DNA of 64,000 nt from Quercus robur. Taxonomy: Eukaryota; Streptophyta; Magnoliopsida; Fagales; Fagaceae. The translations under genes were made by a program, and so were the position numbers. Where the stretch lies: positions 15,600,282 to 15,664,281 of the forward strand of contig NC_065535.1 of assembly GCF_932294415.1 (NCBI RefSeq), written 5' to 3'. How positions within the stretch are numbered: position 1 is the first letter of the stretch; the number at the start of each line of letters is the position of its first letter. Positions 19,831-32,729 of the stretch are shown piece by piece. Under the pieces are notes generated by a model, which was not told the origin of the DNA, ran no database searches, and saw only the letters and a program-made list of their open reading frames with translations.

Positions 19831-20370
19831 TCTAAAAGTTGAAGCGTAGCATTTATTGTTACTACGCTCCAATTGAGCTATATCAGCGTCCACGTCATTA
19901 TCATTTTTCTTTCCAATTTTCCTATAATTTTTTTAAAAATTTACTCATTTTTTAAATATTTACACTTTCCCCAACCTTTCTCTATCCCTTACCTTTTCAT
20001 CTCCCTACTACCAGTTACCTTACATTTTCATCTCACCACTACTCTTTACCTTAATATGACTCTTCATCTTCCTTCTTTTTTTTTTTTCTTTTTTTTTTTC
20101 CTTTCTTATTCACACCCTCTTACTATAAATTTGTCATTCTCTCTTCCATTCTTTACATACTTTTCCCTCACAAAAAAAAGGCTCTCTCTCTCTCTCTCTC
20201 TCAATTTTTTGGTGGATTTTTTATTTTTCTTGCATCTTTGCTTTAGGTTGATAAATTGTTGTGCTCTTTAGAACTTTATATTGAGTTGATGCGATGTAGT
20301 TTTGCGATTTAAGTTTTTTTCTCTCTCTTTAATTGTTAATTTTATTGCATGTGTTTTTCTTTAAATTCTT
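19831..20370 (+). mobile_element. Helitron copy H3, 5' portion
   Basis: The 5' end starts TCTAAAAGTTGAAGCGTAG directly after an A, as Helitrons insert between A and T, and aligns with copies H1 and H5. The pyrimidine-rich interior and CT microsatellite (about 20182-20202) follow the same order as in H1. Similarity to H1 fades near 20370 and no CTRR end was found before the next copy, so it is either truncated or its 3' end is too changed to see. Confidence 0.7.
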
Positions 20371-21135
20371 AGTTTGGGTTGTTTTGGATTCACCTATTTA
20401 GTTGTTCTATATATGTTATTTTTGTACAACATGATATTTGTTCTATGAAGTTCCTTTTAGACTTGATACGCTATGTTTTCATTTTTTTTTTCTCTCCTCA
20501 TGTGCAGTGATTGACTTCTAACAAAAACTATTCTATTTATATATTTAGAAATCTATTTCTTCTTAATTCCAACAGTTTAAATTTTGTTTGGGCCATAAGG
20601 AACAAAGGGGTCCATAATGCATTCATGTTCTCCTTATATCGTGATAAATCTGAGTAGTTGAATACTATTGTTGTTTAATTTACCACTACTACATATTTTT
20701 TCTAGAAAGCTACATATCATCGATCATAACACCAAATGGATATTTCAAAGTTCATTTGCATGATTACTTTGCTATGTGGTGAGTTGAAACATTGTTGAGT
20801 AATGATGTACGTTAGATTATATGTGTAGCCTCTTGACTTGCAAAGGGTAAGTATTGATTTATGCTAAGTTTTTGTTATTGGTATTCTTTAAAACTATAAT
20901 GGTTGATAGTTCTAATGAGGCTCCATTTATTTATGCGAGGCTTCATTCTCACCCAAATGGCAAGCAATAAAACAAGACAATATATTCATATTCAGCTTTC
21001 AAGTTTATTCTTTTTATAAAAAAAAAAAAAAATGCTTAGCTTTCTGATAACCACAAATTCATTTTATTAACCCAACATCATAAAGTAACTTTAATTTAGT
21101 TATATGGATAGGGTTTATCACTTTTCACGTTGCCA

Positions 21136-21169
<34 letters not shown>

Positions 21170-21179
21170 TATTCAAGCT
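20371..21179. other. Intergenic or diverged Helitron interior
   Basis: No gene found. AT-rich, with an A-run at about 21020-21032 and an A-run plus TA repeat at about 21136-21171. It may be the private interior of Helitron H3 but shows no shared sequence with the other copies. Confidence 0.4.
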
Positions 21180-21743
21180 AACATCAATAGCACTACTACA
21201 ATTGACCATTTAAATTCAACCATATCCTTCATATCATTAAATTATTAATATTTTCTCTCATTTTTTTAATTTTTAAAAATTAAACATATAATTTTTTAAT
21301 TAAATACAAATAAATAAAAATTTCCTTATGAAATCGTACTTTTTTTTTAACATCTACACATTCTCCAACATTTCTCATTCATTTCACATTTCATCTCCCC
21401 ATTACCATCTACCTTAATAGCACTCTTCATCTTCATTTATTTTGTTTCTTCTTCTTCTTATCCTCCTATTATAAATTTTTCATTATCTTTTCTATCCTAT
21501 ATTTCTATGCATAATTTTCCCTCACAAAAAATGTTATTTCTCTCTCTCAATTTTTTGGTGGATTTTTTATTTTTATTTTTCTAGCATCTCTGCTTTAGGT
21601 TATTAATTTTTTGTATTTTTAAGAACTCTACTTTGAGTTGATGCAATTTAGTTTTGTGTTTTAAGTTTTTTTCTTTTTTCTTTTTTCTTTTTTGATCTCT
21701 TTGATTGTTAAATGTTATCCTATTACATTATAAAGAATATAAT

Positions 21744-22459
21744 TGTGGGGACCGGCCCAGAATAACAAGTTGGCTGGGCCTTGGGCCCATCCGAGGACCA
21801 TTCTGTCCGAGGAGACGTCGCGGCCCATAATCCCTGCCCAAGCCAACTGGGACGAAGAAAACACGTCCGAGGAGTAACTCCTCCTCGGACATTCCAAAGT
21901 CCGGGTCAATGATGCATCCCAGTTACTGTAGCCCTCACTCCAAACACGTAAAAAGAAAGAAGGCTCAAAATATTCCAGCAAACGCTATCACCACCACATT
22001 AAATGCACCACAACTACTCTCCTGGCCGCATTAATGAAGAGAAGACCCCTGAACAGTGTTACCTTGGTCACTGCAACTCACAAAGAACTGGAAAGGGCGT
22101 CTGATGGGACAGGTGCTCAAGTGGGGGGTTTGGATGATCAACAAGTGTAGGGCCCAGATGATAAAAGAGGGCCTATATAATATGTAAGAGTCCCTCAGAA
22201 GTGGGGGACGAAAAAAGAGGGGAGAGAAGAGAGAAAAGCAAGGATTCATTGTATGAATGCATAGCCATGAATAAAACTTCCACTCTCACATCCATTTTCT
22301 TGATTCACGTTCCTACATCTGTCAAGAACATGCAATGAACCGTCTAAGCCAACTGGAACCGAGTTCTTTAGCCCATACTTTACAAAATTCATTGTGTGGG
22401 ACTTCTTGGGCCAGGGCCTGACCGTCCAAGACCGGGTTAACTAAAATCGTGTCTCTACA
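21744..22459 (+). repeat. 5' LTR of the gypsy element
   Basis: 716 bp, starting TGTGGGGACC and ending CTCTACA. A TATA-like 'ctatataatatg' lies at about 22172. The copy at 32015-32729 matches throughout with scattered differences. Confidence 0.93.
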
Positions 22460-22478
22460 ATTGGCGCCGTCTGTGGGA
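22460..22478 (+). other. Primer-binding site of the gypsy element
   Basis: TTGGCGCCGTCTGTGGG begins two bases after the 5' LTR. TGGCGCC is the usual start of tRNA-primed binding sites in many plant gypsy elements. Which tRNA primes it was not determined. Confidence 0.7.
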
Positions 22479-22696
22479 AGAACTAAGGTATCAGCTAGCA
22501 CAACGGTCGAGCATGGCAGAACTAGATCCACTCCAGGAGAACCCTCACCAGGCTAACTCTCAACAGACATAACCCATTGAGTCCCAGAGGCAAAATAACC
22601 CTGCCAACCCAGGCGGCAGAGGGAATCGTGAGGGAAGCGTGCATACTATCCAGACGAGCCAGAGTCACACCCAGATAGGTAGTCACGTATCCTAGA

Positions 22697-23900
22697 GGCG
22701 AAATAGTCATCAGGCCATGCAGCGAGAGATAGATGACTTGAAGAGGAAGTTACGACATGTGCAGCGAAAACGATCTCCCTCTAGCTCAGATGAGTCCTCT
22801 AATGGGGAGGATGCGAGTTACCGACGGAGGTCAAGGACCCCCCCAAGTGAAACCTTTTCTTACGAAAGGGAACCGCGCCCTGTACGGAAGTATGAGAGCC
22901 CATCCAGTAAGGGTTCGGGAAATGATGCTATGAAGAGGGCGCTAGACCAGATTTCAAGATCACCCTTCATGTATAGAATCGAAGGGGCTAAGCTGCCTCG
23001 ACGCTTCAACCAACCAGCGTTCTGGCCGAGCAGACCCAGTGGAGCACGTGAGTCAGTTTAACCAAAAAATGGCTATCTACTCGCAAAATGAAGCCCTGAT
23101 GTGCAAAGTCTTCCCATCCAGCCTGGGACCAATGACGATAAGGTGGTTCAATAGCCTGAAGACAAATTCCATAGGCTCATACAAGCAGCTCACTCAGACT
23201 TTCTGCTCCCGCTTTATTACAAATACCAGAGTCCCTCGACCCCTCAGTTCGCTATTGTCCTTATCCATGCACGAGGGGGAGACCCTGAAAGCATATTCGG
23301 ATAGATATTGGGAGGTGTATAACGAATTAAATGACAACCATGATGATGTTGCTATCAGCACATTCAAAAGCAGTCTCCCCACCGAGCATGGCTTAAGGAA
23401 ATCTCTCACTGGTAAACCAGTTGCCAACGTTCATCAGTTGATGGATATGATCGACAAGTACAAAAGGGTGGAGGAAGATCAGCTGCAAGGGAGGGGAAAG
23501 GAGAAGATCATTCCCCCCAAAACAAACGATTTTAGGTCGGAACGATATAACCATAACTAGCCGAGGAGAAATTTTTCACGACAAGCTGGACAGAGTAACA
23601 CGTAAACGATGAATGCTGTGTTCAGGGAGCCAGTATAACAGGTGCTGGAGAAAGTAAGGAATGAGCCCTACTTCAGATGGCTGGGAAAGATGGCTGGAGA
23701 CCCTTCCAAACGTAACCAGAACCTGTACTGCCACTGTCATCAGGATCATGGGCATACCACTAAGGATTGCAGGAATCTATGGAATCACCTAGATCAGTTG
23801 GTCCAAGAAGGGAAGCTACGTCATCTTCTGCACCCCCGAGCGGCCATCCCGGTCAAGCAATGCAAGAGCCTCGAAAGGATGTATCATTAAGACCCCCCAC
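22697..23900 (+). mobile_element. gag region of the gypsy element
   Basis: A basic, serine- and arginine-rich leader (RKRSPSSSDE) is followed by the retrotransposon gag domain (the region around RWFNSLKTNSIGSY and FCSRF) and a CCHC-type zinc knuckle near 23730 (CHCHQDHGHTTKDC). It is a fossil reading region, not one continuous frame. Confidence 0.85.
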
Positions 23901-26900
23901 CGGAACGATACATGTCATCCTCGCCGCACCAGGAAGAACTGGGCCACCCCCTTCCAGGGTACTGGCTGTTGGTCGGCTCCCCTCCGAGGACAGGCAAAGG
24001 GAACCTAAAAGGTCCAAAAAGGGAAGCTCTTTGATACTAGGATTCTCGGACGAGGATAAGAGAGGAACTATCCAACCTCACGACGATGCCTTGGTGGTTA
24101 CGTTAAGAATAAGAGGCTTCGATGTGAAAAGGGTGTTAGTAGACCCAGGAAGTGCAGTAGAGATAATGTACCCTGATCTATACAAGGGGCTGAACCTGAA
24201 GCCGGAGGATTTGACAGCTTATGACTCCCCTCTTATCAGTTTCGAAAGGAAGACTGTTACGCCAAAGGGGCAGATCAGGCTACCCATACAGACTAGATCG
24301 GAGGTGGTGGAGGTAAATTTTATCGTGGTCGATGCTTACTCACCCTACACAGCGATAGTTGCCAGGCCATGGATCCACGCCTTGGAAGTCGTATCCTCCA
24401 CACTTCACCAAAAAGTAAAATACCCATCCAGAGGTCAAGTGGAAGAGATTCGTGGAGATCAGGCCATGGCCAAGCAGTGTATGGTGGCCGCCATTTTACA
24501 TCGGTCCCATGCCGAGTCCTCGGCCCTTGGGAACTTATAGCAACCAGCCTCCTCGGCAGGGCAAGACAATGAGCTAGCCGAGGAGATAAGGTGTGAAAGT
24601 TTGGAAAAATTCACTGTCAACAACGACCCGAAGAAATTTTTCCAGGTCGGCTCCGAGTTGCCTTCTCAAGAAAAAGAGGAACTGGTCGGATTTCTCAGGA
24701 GAAATGTCGATGTGTTTGCATGGGACGCCTACGACGCCCCAGGAGTTGATCCTAGCCTTATTTGTCACCACCTGAACGTTAACCCATCTTCCACTTCGAA
24801 GAAGTAACCACCCCGACGCCCCTCAAAGGAACATGCTCGTGCCGTAAGAGACGAAGTGGCAAAACTGAAAAAAGCAAGGGCTATTAAAGAGGTCTTTTAC
24901 CCCGAATGGTTGGCAAACACGGTGGTGGTAAGGAAGAAAACAGGAAAGTGGAGAGTCTGCGTGGACTTCACGGACCTAAACAAGTCGTGCCCGAAGGACC
25001 CATTTCCCTTACCTCGAATTGACCGACTGGTGGATGCAACCATGGGCCACCCTCGAATGAGTTTCCTGGACGCCTTCCAGGGCTATCATCAGATACCCCT
25101 TGCGTTAGAAGATCAGGAGAAAACAGCTTTCATGACACCTATCGGAAATTATCACTATAAGGTGATGCCGTTCGGACTAAAGAACGCAGGGTCAACCGAC
25201 CAAAGGATGATAACCAGAATGTTCGAGCCACAGCTGGTCAAAATCATTGAGGTTTACATAGACAATATGGTTGTAAAAAGTAAAATGGTGTCCGAGCACG
25301 TGAGGGACCTTGAGATCATCTTTGCTATCTTAAGGGAGCACAAGTTGCGACTCAATGCTTCCAAATGTTCATTCGGGGTCGGGTCCGGGAAATTCTTAGG
25401 GTATATGGTAACCCACAGAGGAATAGAAGTGAGTCCCGATCAAATCAAAGCAATTAACAGCCTACAGGCTCCTCGGAATCCGAAAGAAGTGCAAAAGCTC
25501 ACTGGCATAATCGCAGCATTAAACAGGTTCATATCACGATCAGCGAATCGATGTCGACCTTTCTACCTCTTAATAAATAAGTGGAAAGAGTTTGAATGGT
25601 CGGAGGATTGTGTTCGGGCCTTCCAGCAACTTAAGGAATACCTGTCACGACCACCCATCATGTCCAGCCTTGAGGCAGACGAGGTACTGTTTGCATACGT
25701 CGCTGTAGCTCCCCATGTTGTAAGTCTGGTACTGATACGGGATGATAATGGGGTGCAGCGACCGGTTTACTATGTGAGCAAATCATTACACGAGGCCGAG
25801 GTGCGATGCTTACCTTTGGAAAAAGCAATTCTGGCGATAGTACACACCACACGGAAGCTCCCTCACTACTTTCAGGCGCATACGGTCATCGTTCTAACCT
25901 AGCTTCCCTTTCGAGCGGTGCTTCGAAATGCCGATTACACAGGAAGGATCGCCATGTGGAGTGCGCTTTTGGGGGCCTTTGATATTAAATATATGCCCAG
26001 ATCCTCCGTCAAAGGTCAGGTCCTCGCCGACTTGGTCGTGGAGTTTGCTGAACCCTCTGTAGAAACAATAACCGAGAAGAAAGACATGGATGGAAAATCG
26101 GTTGGTACAATTTCAGCAGGGGGGACCTCGCATTGGAAGGTCTACGTGGATGGCGCGGCCAACCAGAGAGGATCTGGAGTTGGGATAGTTTTAATATCGC
26201 CGGACGGTGTTGCCATTGAAAAATCACTGAGACTCGGGTTCTCGGCTACAAACAACGAGGCCGAGTACGAAGCCGTACTTCAAGGGATGGCGATAGTTCA
26301 AAGATTGGGCGGAAGGGTAATAGAAGCATTCTCGGACTCTAAATTGGTCGTCGGCCAAGTGATGGGTGAGCTGGAAGCTAGAGATGCTAGGATACAAGAA
26401 TATTTAGGACGAGTCAAACGCCTACAGTCGAGTTTTGAATCCTTCAATCTGACACACGTTTCCAGGAGTGTAAACACCCATGCAGACTCACTGGCTACTC
26501 TCGCCACGTCCTCGGCGCATAATCTGCCGCGAATGATCCTGGTCGAAGATCTAGTCCAAGCGAGTCCCATTAGAAGAGACCCGGCCCAGGTCCATCAGAT
26601 CAGAAAGAGTCCCAGCTGGATCGATCCCATAAAAAACTTCCTCCAAAACGACATCCTACCAGAGGGAAAATTGGAGGCCGAGAAGATACGGAGGAATGCT
26701 CCTCGGTTCTGGCTATCGGAGGACCACAAACTATATCGGCGCTCCTACTCTGGGCCATACCTACTCTGCATACATCCAGAAGAATCCGAGTCTTTACTTG
26801 AAGAGTTACACGAGGGGATTTGTGGAAGTCACACCGGAGGGAGGTCGCTAGCACACAGGACACTCACCCAAGGATACTGGTGGCTGAACATGCAGAGAGA

Positions 26901-27855
26901 AGCCCAAGAATACGCCAAGAAGTGTGATCATTGTCAGAGATTCGCCCCAAATATCCACCAACCGGGAGGGGTCCTCAACCCCCTCTCCAGCCCCTGGTCG
27001 TTCGCACAATGGGGTCTTGATATTGTCGGTCCTTTCCCCAAAGCTGCGGGGAACAAGCGATACATAATAGTTGGAACCGATTACTTCACCAAATGGGTGG
27101 AGGCTGAACCTTTGGCCAACATTAGGGACGTGGATGCCCAGAAATTCATCTGGAAGAACATTATTACCCGCTTCGGAATTCCACACACACTCATTTCGGA
27201 CAACAGTCTCCAATTTGACAGCAAGAACTTTAGGGAGTATTGCCGCGAGTTTGGGATCATTAACCGATACTCCACTCCCGCCTACCCTCAAGGAAATGGG
27301 CAGGTCGAGGCCGTGAACAAAGTCATAGTGAACGGACTGAAGAAAAGGCTGGATGAGGCAAAGGGGAGATGGGTAGAAGAGCTCCCACACGTCTTATGGA
27401 CCTATCGGACAACGCCGCGACGGTCAACCGGTGAAACCCCCTTTTTGATGACCTATGGGGTTGAGGCCGTGCTCCTAATCGAGAACAACTTTCCCACACT
27501 GAGGTCTAACTCAATTACCCCAAACAGCAACGACGAGTTATTGGGAAGAAGTCTAGACTTAGCCGAGGAAAGAAGGGAAAAAGCAACGATCCATATGGCC
27601 TATTATCATCAGAAGCTGAGACAAGGATATGATGCCAATGTTAAACTGCGACCTTTAGGTCCGGGTGATCTCGTGATGAGAAAGATTCTCGGCAACACAA
27701 AAAACCCCTCTTGGGGCAAGTTGGGGCCCAATTGGGAAGGACCATATCGCATCACATCCGTGGCCGGGATAGGTTCTTATTATCTAGAAGATTTGGATGA
27801 AAAAACTGTACCTCGACCATGGAATGTAAATAACCTAAGAAGATACTATTATTAA
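23901..27855 (+). mobile_element. pol region of the gypsy element (PR, RT, RNH, archaeal-type RNH, INT)
   Basis: In order: a retropepsin-like segment at about 24080-24420; reverse transcriptase at about 24860-25500 (WRVCVDFTDLNKSCPKDPFP, GYHQIPL, PFGLKNA); RNase H up to about 25900; a second RNase H of archaeal type at about 26130-26520 (VYVDGAANQRGSG, NNEAEYEAVLQG); integrase with its HHCC zinc module at about 26810-26940, catalytic core at about 27000-27400 (GLDIVGPFPKA, YSTPAYPQGNGQVE), and a C-terminal module ending at 27855. The dual RNase H places it in the Tat group. The region is a fossil. Confidence 0.9.
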
Positions 27856-27907
27856 TGAAAATGGCTTTGCCCATGTTTTGTCCCGTGATTACCCTGTGCC
27901 CACTGGT

Positions 27908-28760
27908 CTATTTTCAACTTATTCAAAGTTTTAAACAGAACCTAAGTCCTGCATGGCTCCTCCGACCACAGACTTAGGGGAAATTATTACTTATGACAAC
28001 TATTCATAGTTTTAAACAGAACCTAAGTCCTGCATGGCTCCTTGGACCACAGACTTAGGGGAAATTATTACTTATGACAACTTATTCAAAGTTTTAAACA
28101 GAACCTAAGTCCTGCATGGCTCCTTGAACCACAGACTTAGGGGAAATTATTACTTATGACAACTATTCATAGTTTTAAACAGAACCTAAGTCCTGCATGG
28201 CTCCTCGGACCACAGACTTAGGGGAAATTATTACTTATGACAACTATTCATAGTTTTAAACAGAACCTAAGTCCTGCATGGCTTCTCGAACCACAGACTT
28301 AGGGGAAATTATTACTTATGACAACTTATTCAAAGTTTTAAACAGAACCTAAGTCCTGCATGACTCCTCGGACCACAGACTTAGGGGAAATTATTACTTA
28401 TGACAACTATTCATAGTTTTAAATAGAACCTAAGTCCTGCATGGCTCCTCGGACCACAGACTTAGGGGAAATTATTACTTATGACAACTTATTCAAAGTT
28501 TTAAATAGAACCTAAGTCCTGCATGGCTCCTCGGACCACAGACTTAGGAGAAATTATTACTTATGACAACTTATTCAAAGTCTTAAACAGAACCTAAGTC
28601 CTGCATGGCTCCTCGGACCACAAACTTAGGGGAAATTATTACTTATGGCAACTATTCATAGTTTTAAACAGAACCTAAGTCCTGCATGGCTCCTCGGACC
28701 ACAGACTTAGGGGAAATTATTACTTATGACCACTTATTCAAAGTTTTAAACAGAATCAAG
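27908..28760 (+). repeat. Tandem array of about ten 81-bp units inside the gypsy element
   Basis: Units share 'cagaacctaagtcctgcatg' and 'ccacagacttaggggaaatt', spaced 80-82 bp. Linkers of two types ('aactattcatag' and 'aacttattcaaag') are mixed along the array. Each unit holds the inverted pair 'cctaagtc' and 'gacttagg', so each can form a small hairpin. The array lies between integrase and the antisense frames. Confidence 0.95.
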
Positions 28761-29016
28761 CGTCATTGCAACCCTTATTCAAATTCGCTGCACGGCATCC
28801 TTTTTTCTCGTCCGTTTATATTTATTTATATCATTACAAACGTTAAATAAAGGGATAGTATCAGTAAACATCCATAGCAAACAAAGAGAACGTTCTATAT
28901 TAATATTCCAAAGTCAATACAAAGAGAGGTCCTTACAAGAGAACAAAAACAGGACGACTCTCGTTCAAAAAAAAAAAAAAGGAAAAGGGGGAGTACACAA
29001 ATTAAAAACCTAAAAG
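28761..29016. other. Non-coding spacer in the gypsy element
   Basis: Spacer between the repeat array and the antisense frames, containing an A-run at about 28967-28980. No motif recognised. Confidence 0.5.
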
Positions 29017-31478
29017 CTAAGCCTTAGCAGGAGGATCCTTCTTCTGCTCTGGCTGAGGAGGAGGAGCCTTGGAGATAGAGTCCATGGCAGGATCTTTCGC
29101 TTTATCAAGCACAGGGATGGCATCAGGCACCGCCAAGTCCTGCTCAGAAGCTGCTTGGGCGCCATCAGGATTCTCTCGGATCTCCTGAGGATAGAAGACG
29201 TTCTCAGGCAGTCTCAGCGCCGAATTCGTAGGAATTCCTGCAGCATCAAGGGCGTGAGCCCATGAGATGCTGCAGTAGTCCCTGCACACCTCGGGAATTT
29301 CCTCGGATAGCCTGGCCTTCGTTTCTTGAATCCCGAGCTGATGAGAAGCTTTCTTTTCAGCCTCTACGGCCTCCTGGATCAGCTGAGCCTCTTCTTTAAC
29401 CCGCCGTATCTCGTCCTCAGCTTTCTGCAGAGCGGCCTTAAGTTCTAGTACATTTTGCTTCTCAGTAGCAAGACTGGTTTCAGTTACGAACAATTTCTGG
29501 CGCTGATCCTCTGCTTAGGTTTCAGCACTCTTCAGGCCAGCCTCCGCACTCTTGCGCTGTTTCTCCGACTCTTTGAACTTCTCCGTCAGTTCAAAGATTT
29601 CTTGCTTGAGGGACCCCACGGTCTTCTCCACCTCAGTCCGAGATTGAACCTCGGCTTCAGCCAAGCTGCGATTGCTGCGGCAAAACTCCTCAGCCACAAA
29701 CACCTGCTGGGTGATCTGCCAACAAAACAAAACTGAAATTAGGATAGAATGCAACAATGTTGATGGCTTAATAAAAGGGTGCAAGAATGGCTTACCATCG
29801 CAAGGTTCCTCTTAAGGGACAGAAAAAGCTCGGGCTGGGAGAACCACCTGTAGGCCTCCATATCCCGAGGAAGGAGCACTGGCTGCTCCAGGGCCTCAGC
29901 TATGTAACCCGCTCTGCCCCTGTTGTACTCTCGAACCGAGGCAGTATAGGGGATGGCGACCCCGTCTAGCTCCATCTTCGGACTCCATGCGCGGAGATTA
30001 ACGCGCACCTCAGCCCGATTCTCCTCATCCCGATTCTCCTCATCCCGGCTCTCCGTGGAGTTAGCCCTTTTACTCCTCTGTCCCTGAGTGGCTTTCTGCT
30101 GCTTGGCCGGGTGAGGGGCCACTTCACCTTCCTCAGGAACGTCAACCGGCCTTTTCTTTTTTAAAGGAACGTCAACCGGCCTTTTCTTTTTTAAGTCAGG
30201 GTTAACCTTGAGGCCAGGGTCGGAAGGAACCTGAGGGGCGATTGGGGGAGGGTCCTGGACTTGTGACTTAGCAGGCGCCTTCGAAGACTGACCCTTTCCT
30301 CGGCTGGACAACAGTTCTCGTAAAGATTTTCCCTTGCCAGCCATATTGCCTACTTCCTCGTCTGAGGAGTCGTCCGAGCAAGTTATAATGATTGGAGCGC
30401 CAACCACGGAGTTTCAATCCTGCTCTCCTTCAAGGTCCGAGAGCTCAACTACGAGGGCTTTGTCAACCTCCTCTTCAAAATAAAACTCATCTATTTCCTC
30501 CTCAAGGAAAGACGAGATGATTCGGCCTCTTCCTCAGCTGGCACGGCGGCTTTAAGGTCGTCTGGAGGCAGTTGCACGACCGGTGGAGGATCCCGAACAC
30601 CAGGTAGCACGACTGGCTTAAGATCTACTTGGGCCAGAAACTTAGGCTTGGACACGTCAATCCTAGCCAACCGAGGGCTACCAGCTCTAATGGCGTGGCC
30701 AATGGCTTGGAAAGCACGGGTTAGTGGTTGATAGCCCAAAACCAAATGACACGCACGCAGCTGCCCGTCCTTGTGGACGTAGATTTCTGACCTTAAAAGA
30801 TAGTTTAGGGCCGGAACGTTCACGCGGCTCAGCCTGGGAGCAACCAAAGCTCTATCTGCAATACAGCCGAGAAGGAAATTAGAATTCAACTACAAAATTT
30901 ATGACAAGCAAAAAAGAGAGTAAATCCGAGGAGCTAAGCCCCTTCCCTAAAAGGATTGGGCCTAAAGGCGCCGCACCTGGAATTCCTGCCCGAGTTGGAC
31001 AATGAAAACCATCGCTCCATTCTCCTGAGGCAATGAGGAAGTCATCCTTCATAGTCTTATTGGATATGGGGAGACAGGAGATTAGCCTAACCACCTCGGA
31101 TCGAGATTTAAGGTAATATCCTCCGTTCTCGACGTAGTGGCACTCGTACATGTGCACCACATCATGCCAGGTCAGACCTAGACCCATTCGCTCGTTCAAG
31201 ACATCTATGCAGCCTAATACCCTGAACATGTTTGGAGCGCACTGGTGTGGTGTCAACCTATGGTGGAACAAGTAGTCCCGGGTAATCCTACGCATGGGAA
31301 GTGTCATTCCCCCTTGTATAAAGGCAACCATGGGAATGACCACTTCACCCACGTTTCTATCTAACAGTACTCCTTTTGGGGGACAGTACCGCAGAACCAC
31401 CCCCTGCGAGATATGGTATTTTGCCCTAAAAGCCTCCATGACAGCCGGAGTGTCTACTAGGTTTTTGAATCTACCCAT
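29017..31478 (-). mobile_element. Antisense reading region of the gypsy element
   Basis: On the strand opposite to gag-pol there is a set of substantial reading frames. The 5' part (about 30879-31478) resembles the plant 'putative gypsy type transposon' domain (PF04195-like; for example around LRYCPPKGVLLD and HHRLTPHQCAPNMFRVLG). It is followed by a charged, proline- and lysine-rich linker (about 29990-30400) and a coiled-coil-like tail rich in E, K and A (about 29130-29700). Antisense genes between integrase and the 3' LTR are known in Tat-lineage relatives, where splicing is used. Whether these frames were ever one spliced transcript is inference. The region is treated as part of the fossil. 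Confidence 0.7.
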
Positions 31479-32014
31479 CTAAGCTGAACTGGAGGAATGG
31501 AAATGAGGACCGAGGAGAAAAGTAAAATCCGAGGAGAAAATCGAAGCAACGAAACGAACGGAACTTACGGATACCTTCGCAAATGACCGGTGAGGTGATC
31601 GAAAATCTCTTCTAGGAAGGGCGCTTCGCAGAAACGATTATGGAGATTTGAAGAACGGAGGTGCACAAGGATTTCTGGGCGCTGGAGTTCTCTGGAGCTC
31701 TCTGTTCTGATATGTGGATAAAAAAAGAAAAAAGGAGCCTCTCAGGCGCTTTATATAGCAGGAGGGAGAGAGAAAAAATCCCTCCCGCTTACAAATTCAA
31801 GGAGCAATGCTGGTCGTCAGATCCACATCTCGTCGTTGGATGAAGGAGACATAAAGCTGTCTGGAGTAAATGGCCGCGCCTCGTAAATTATGGCGCGTCA
31901 AAAATAACCATCCACGCGCGCGGACCAAGATTTCATCCATTTCATCCTTTATAAATGTCAAAACCCCACTTTTCTCCTCGGAGGGAGATCAAAACCGGAG
32001 TTTTGAGGGGCTAT
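31479..32014 (+). other. Gypsy 3' non-coding region before the 3' LTR
   Basis: Untranslated sequence between the antisense block and the 3' LTR. It could hold the promoter of the antisense frames, since it lies directly upstream of their first ATG region. A purine-rich stretch ('gagttttgagggg') just before 32015 is a candidate polypurine tract. Confidence 0.5.
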
Positions 32015-32729
32015 TGTGGGGACCGGCCCAGAATAACAAGTTGGCTGGGCCTTGGGCCCATCTGAGGACCATTCTGTCCGAGGAGACGTCGCGGCCCATA
32101 ATCCCTGCCCAAGCCAACTAGGACGAAGAAAACACGTCCGAGGAGTAACTCCTCCTCGAACATTCCAAAGTCCGGGTCAATGATGCATCCCAATTACTGT
32201 AACCTTCACTCCAAACACGTAAAAAGAAAGAAGGCTCAAAATATCCCAGCAAAGGCTGTCACCACCACATTAAATGCACCACAACTACTCTCCTGGCCAC
32301 ATTAATGAAGAGAAGACCCCTGAACAGTGTTACCTTGGTCACTGCAACTCACAAAGAACTGGTAAAGGCGTCTGATGGGACAGGTGCTCAAGTGGGGGTT
32401 TGGATGATTAACAAGTGTAGGGCCCAGATGATAAAAGAGGGCCTATATAATATGTAAGAGTCCCTCAGAAGTTGGGGACGAAAAAAGAGGGGAGAGAAGA
32501 GAGAAAAGCAAGGATTCATTGTATGAATGCATAGCCATGAATAAAACTTCCACTCTCACATCCATTTTCTTGATTCACGTTCCTACATCTGCCAAGAACA
32601 TGCAACGAACCGTCTAAGCCAACTGGAACCGAGTTCTTTAGCCCATACTCTACAAAATTCATTGTGTGGGACTTCTTGGGCCAGGGCCTGACCGTCCAGG
32701 ACCGGGTTAACTAAAATCGTGTCCCTACA
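32015..32729 (+). repeat. 3' LTR of the gypsy element
   Basis: 715 bp, TG...CA, differing from the 5' LTR at about 20 positions by eye, mostly transitions. Directly followed by the target duplication ATAAT. Confidence 0.93.

Larger units (their letters stand above)
21744..32729 (+). mobile_element. Ty3/gypsy retrotransposon, Tat-type, fossil with both LTRs
   Basis: The element is about 11.0 kb with LTRs of 716 and 715 bp, each starting TG and ending CA, flanked by a 5-bp target duplication ATAAT (21739-21743 and 32730-32734). A primer-binding site follows the 5' LTR. Gag, protease, reverse transcriptase, RNase H, a second archaeal-type RNase H and integrase follow in order, then an array of 81-bp repeats and a block of antisense frames before the 3' LTR. 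The second RNase H and the antisense block are typical of the Tat lineage. The two LTRs differ at about 20 positions by eye (near 2.7%), suggesting about one million to a few million years, depending on the rate assumed. The coding part is nearly complete in domain content but interrupted at about four or five places, so the element looks inactive. Confidence 0.92.

Noticed and set aside
22031-22531. Minus-strand open frames across the 5' LTR and leader
   Set aside because: They lie within LTR and leader sequence, similar frames recur in the other LTR, and no domain is recognisable.
27908-28760. Regular direct repeats resembling a CRISPR array
   Set aside because: Nearly the whole 81-bp unit is repeated, with no unique spacers, and the array sits inside a plant retrotransposon between integrase and the 3' LTR.
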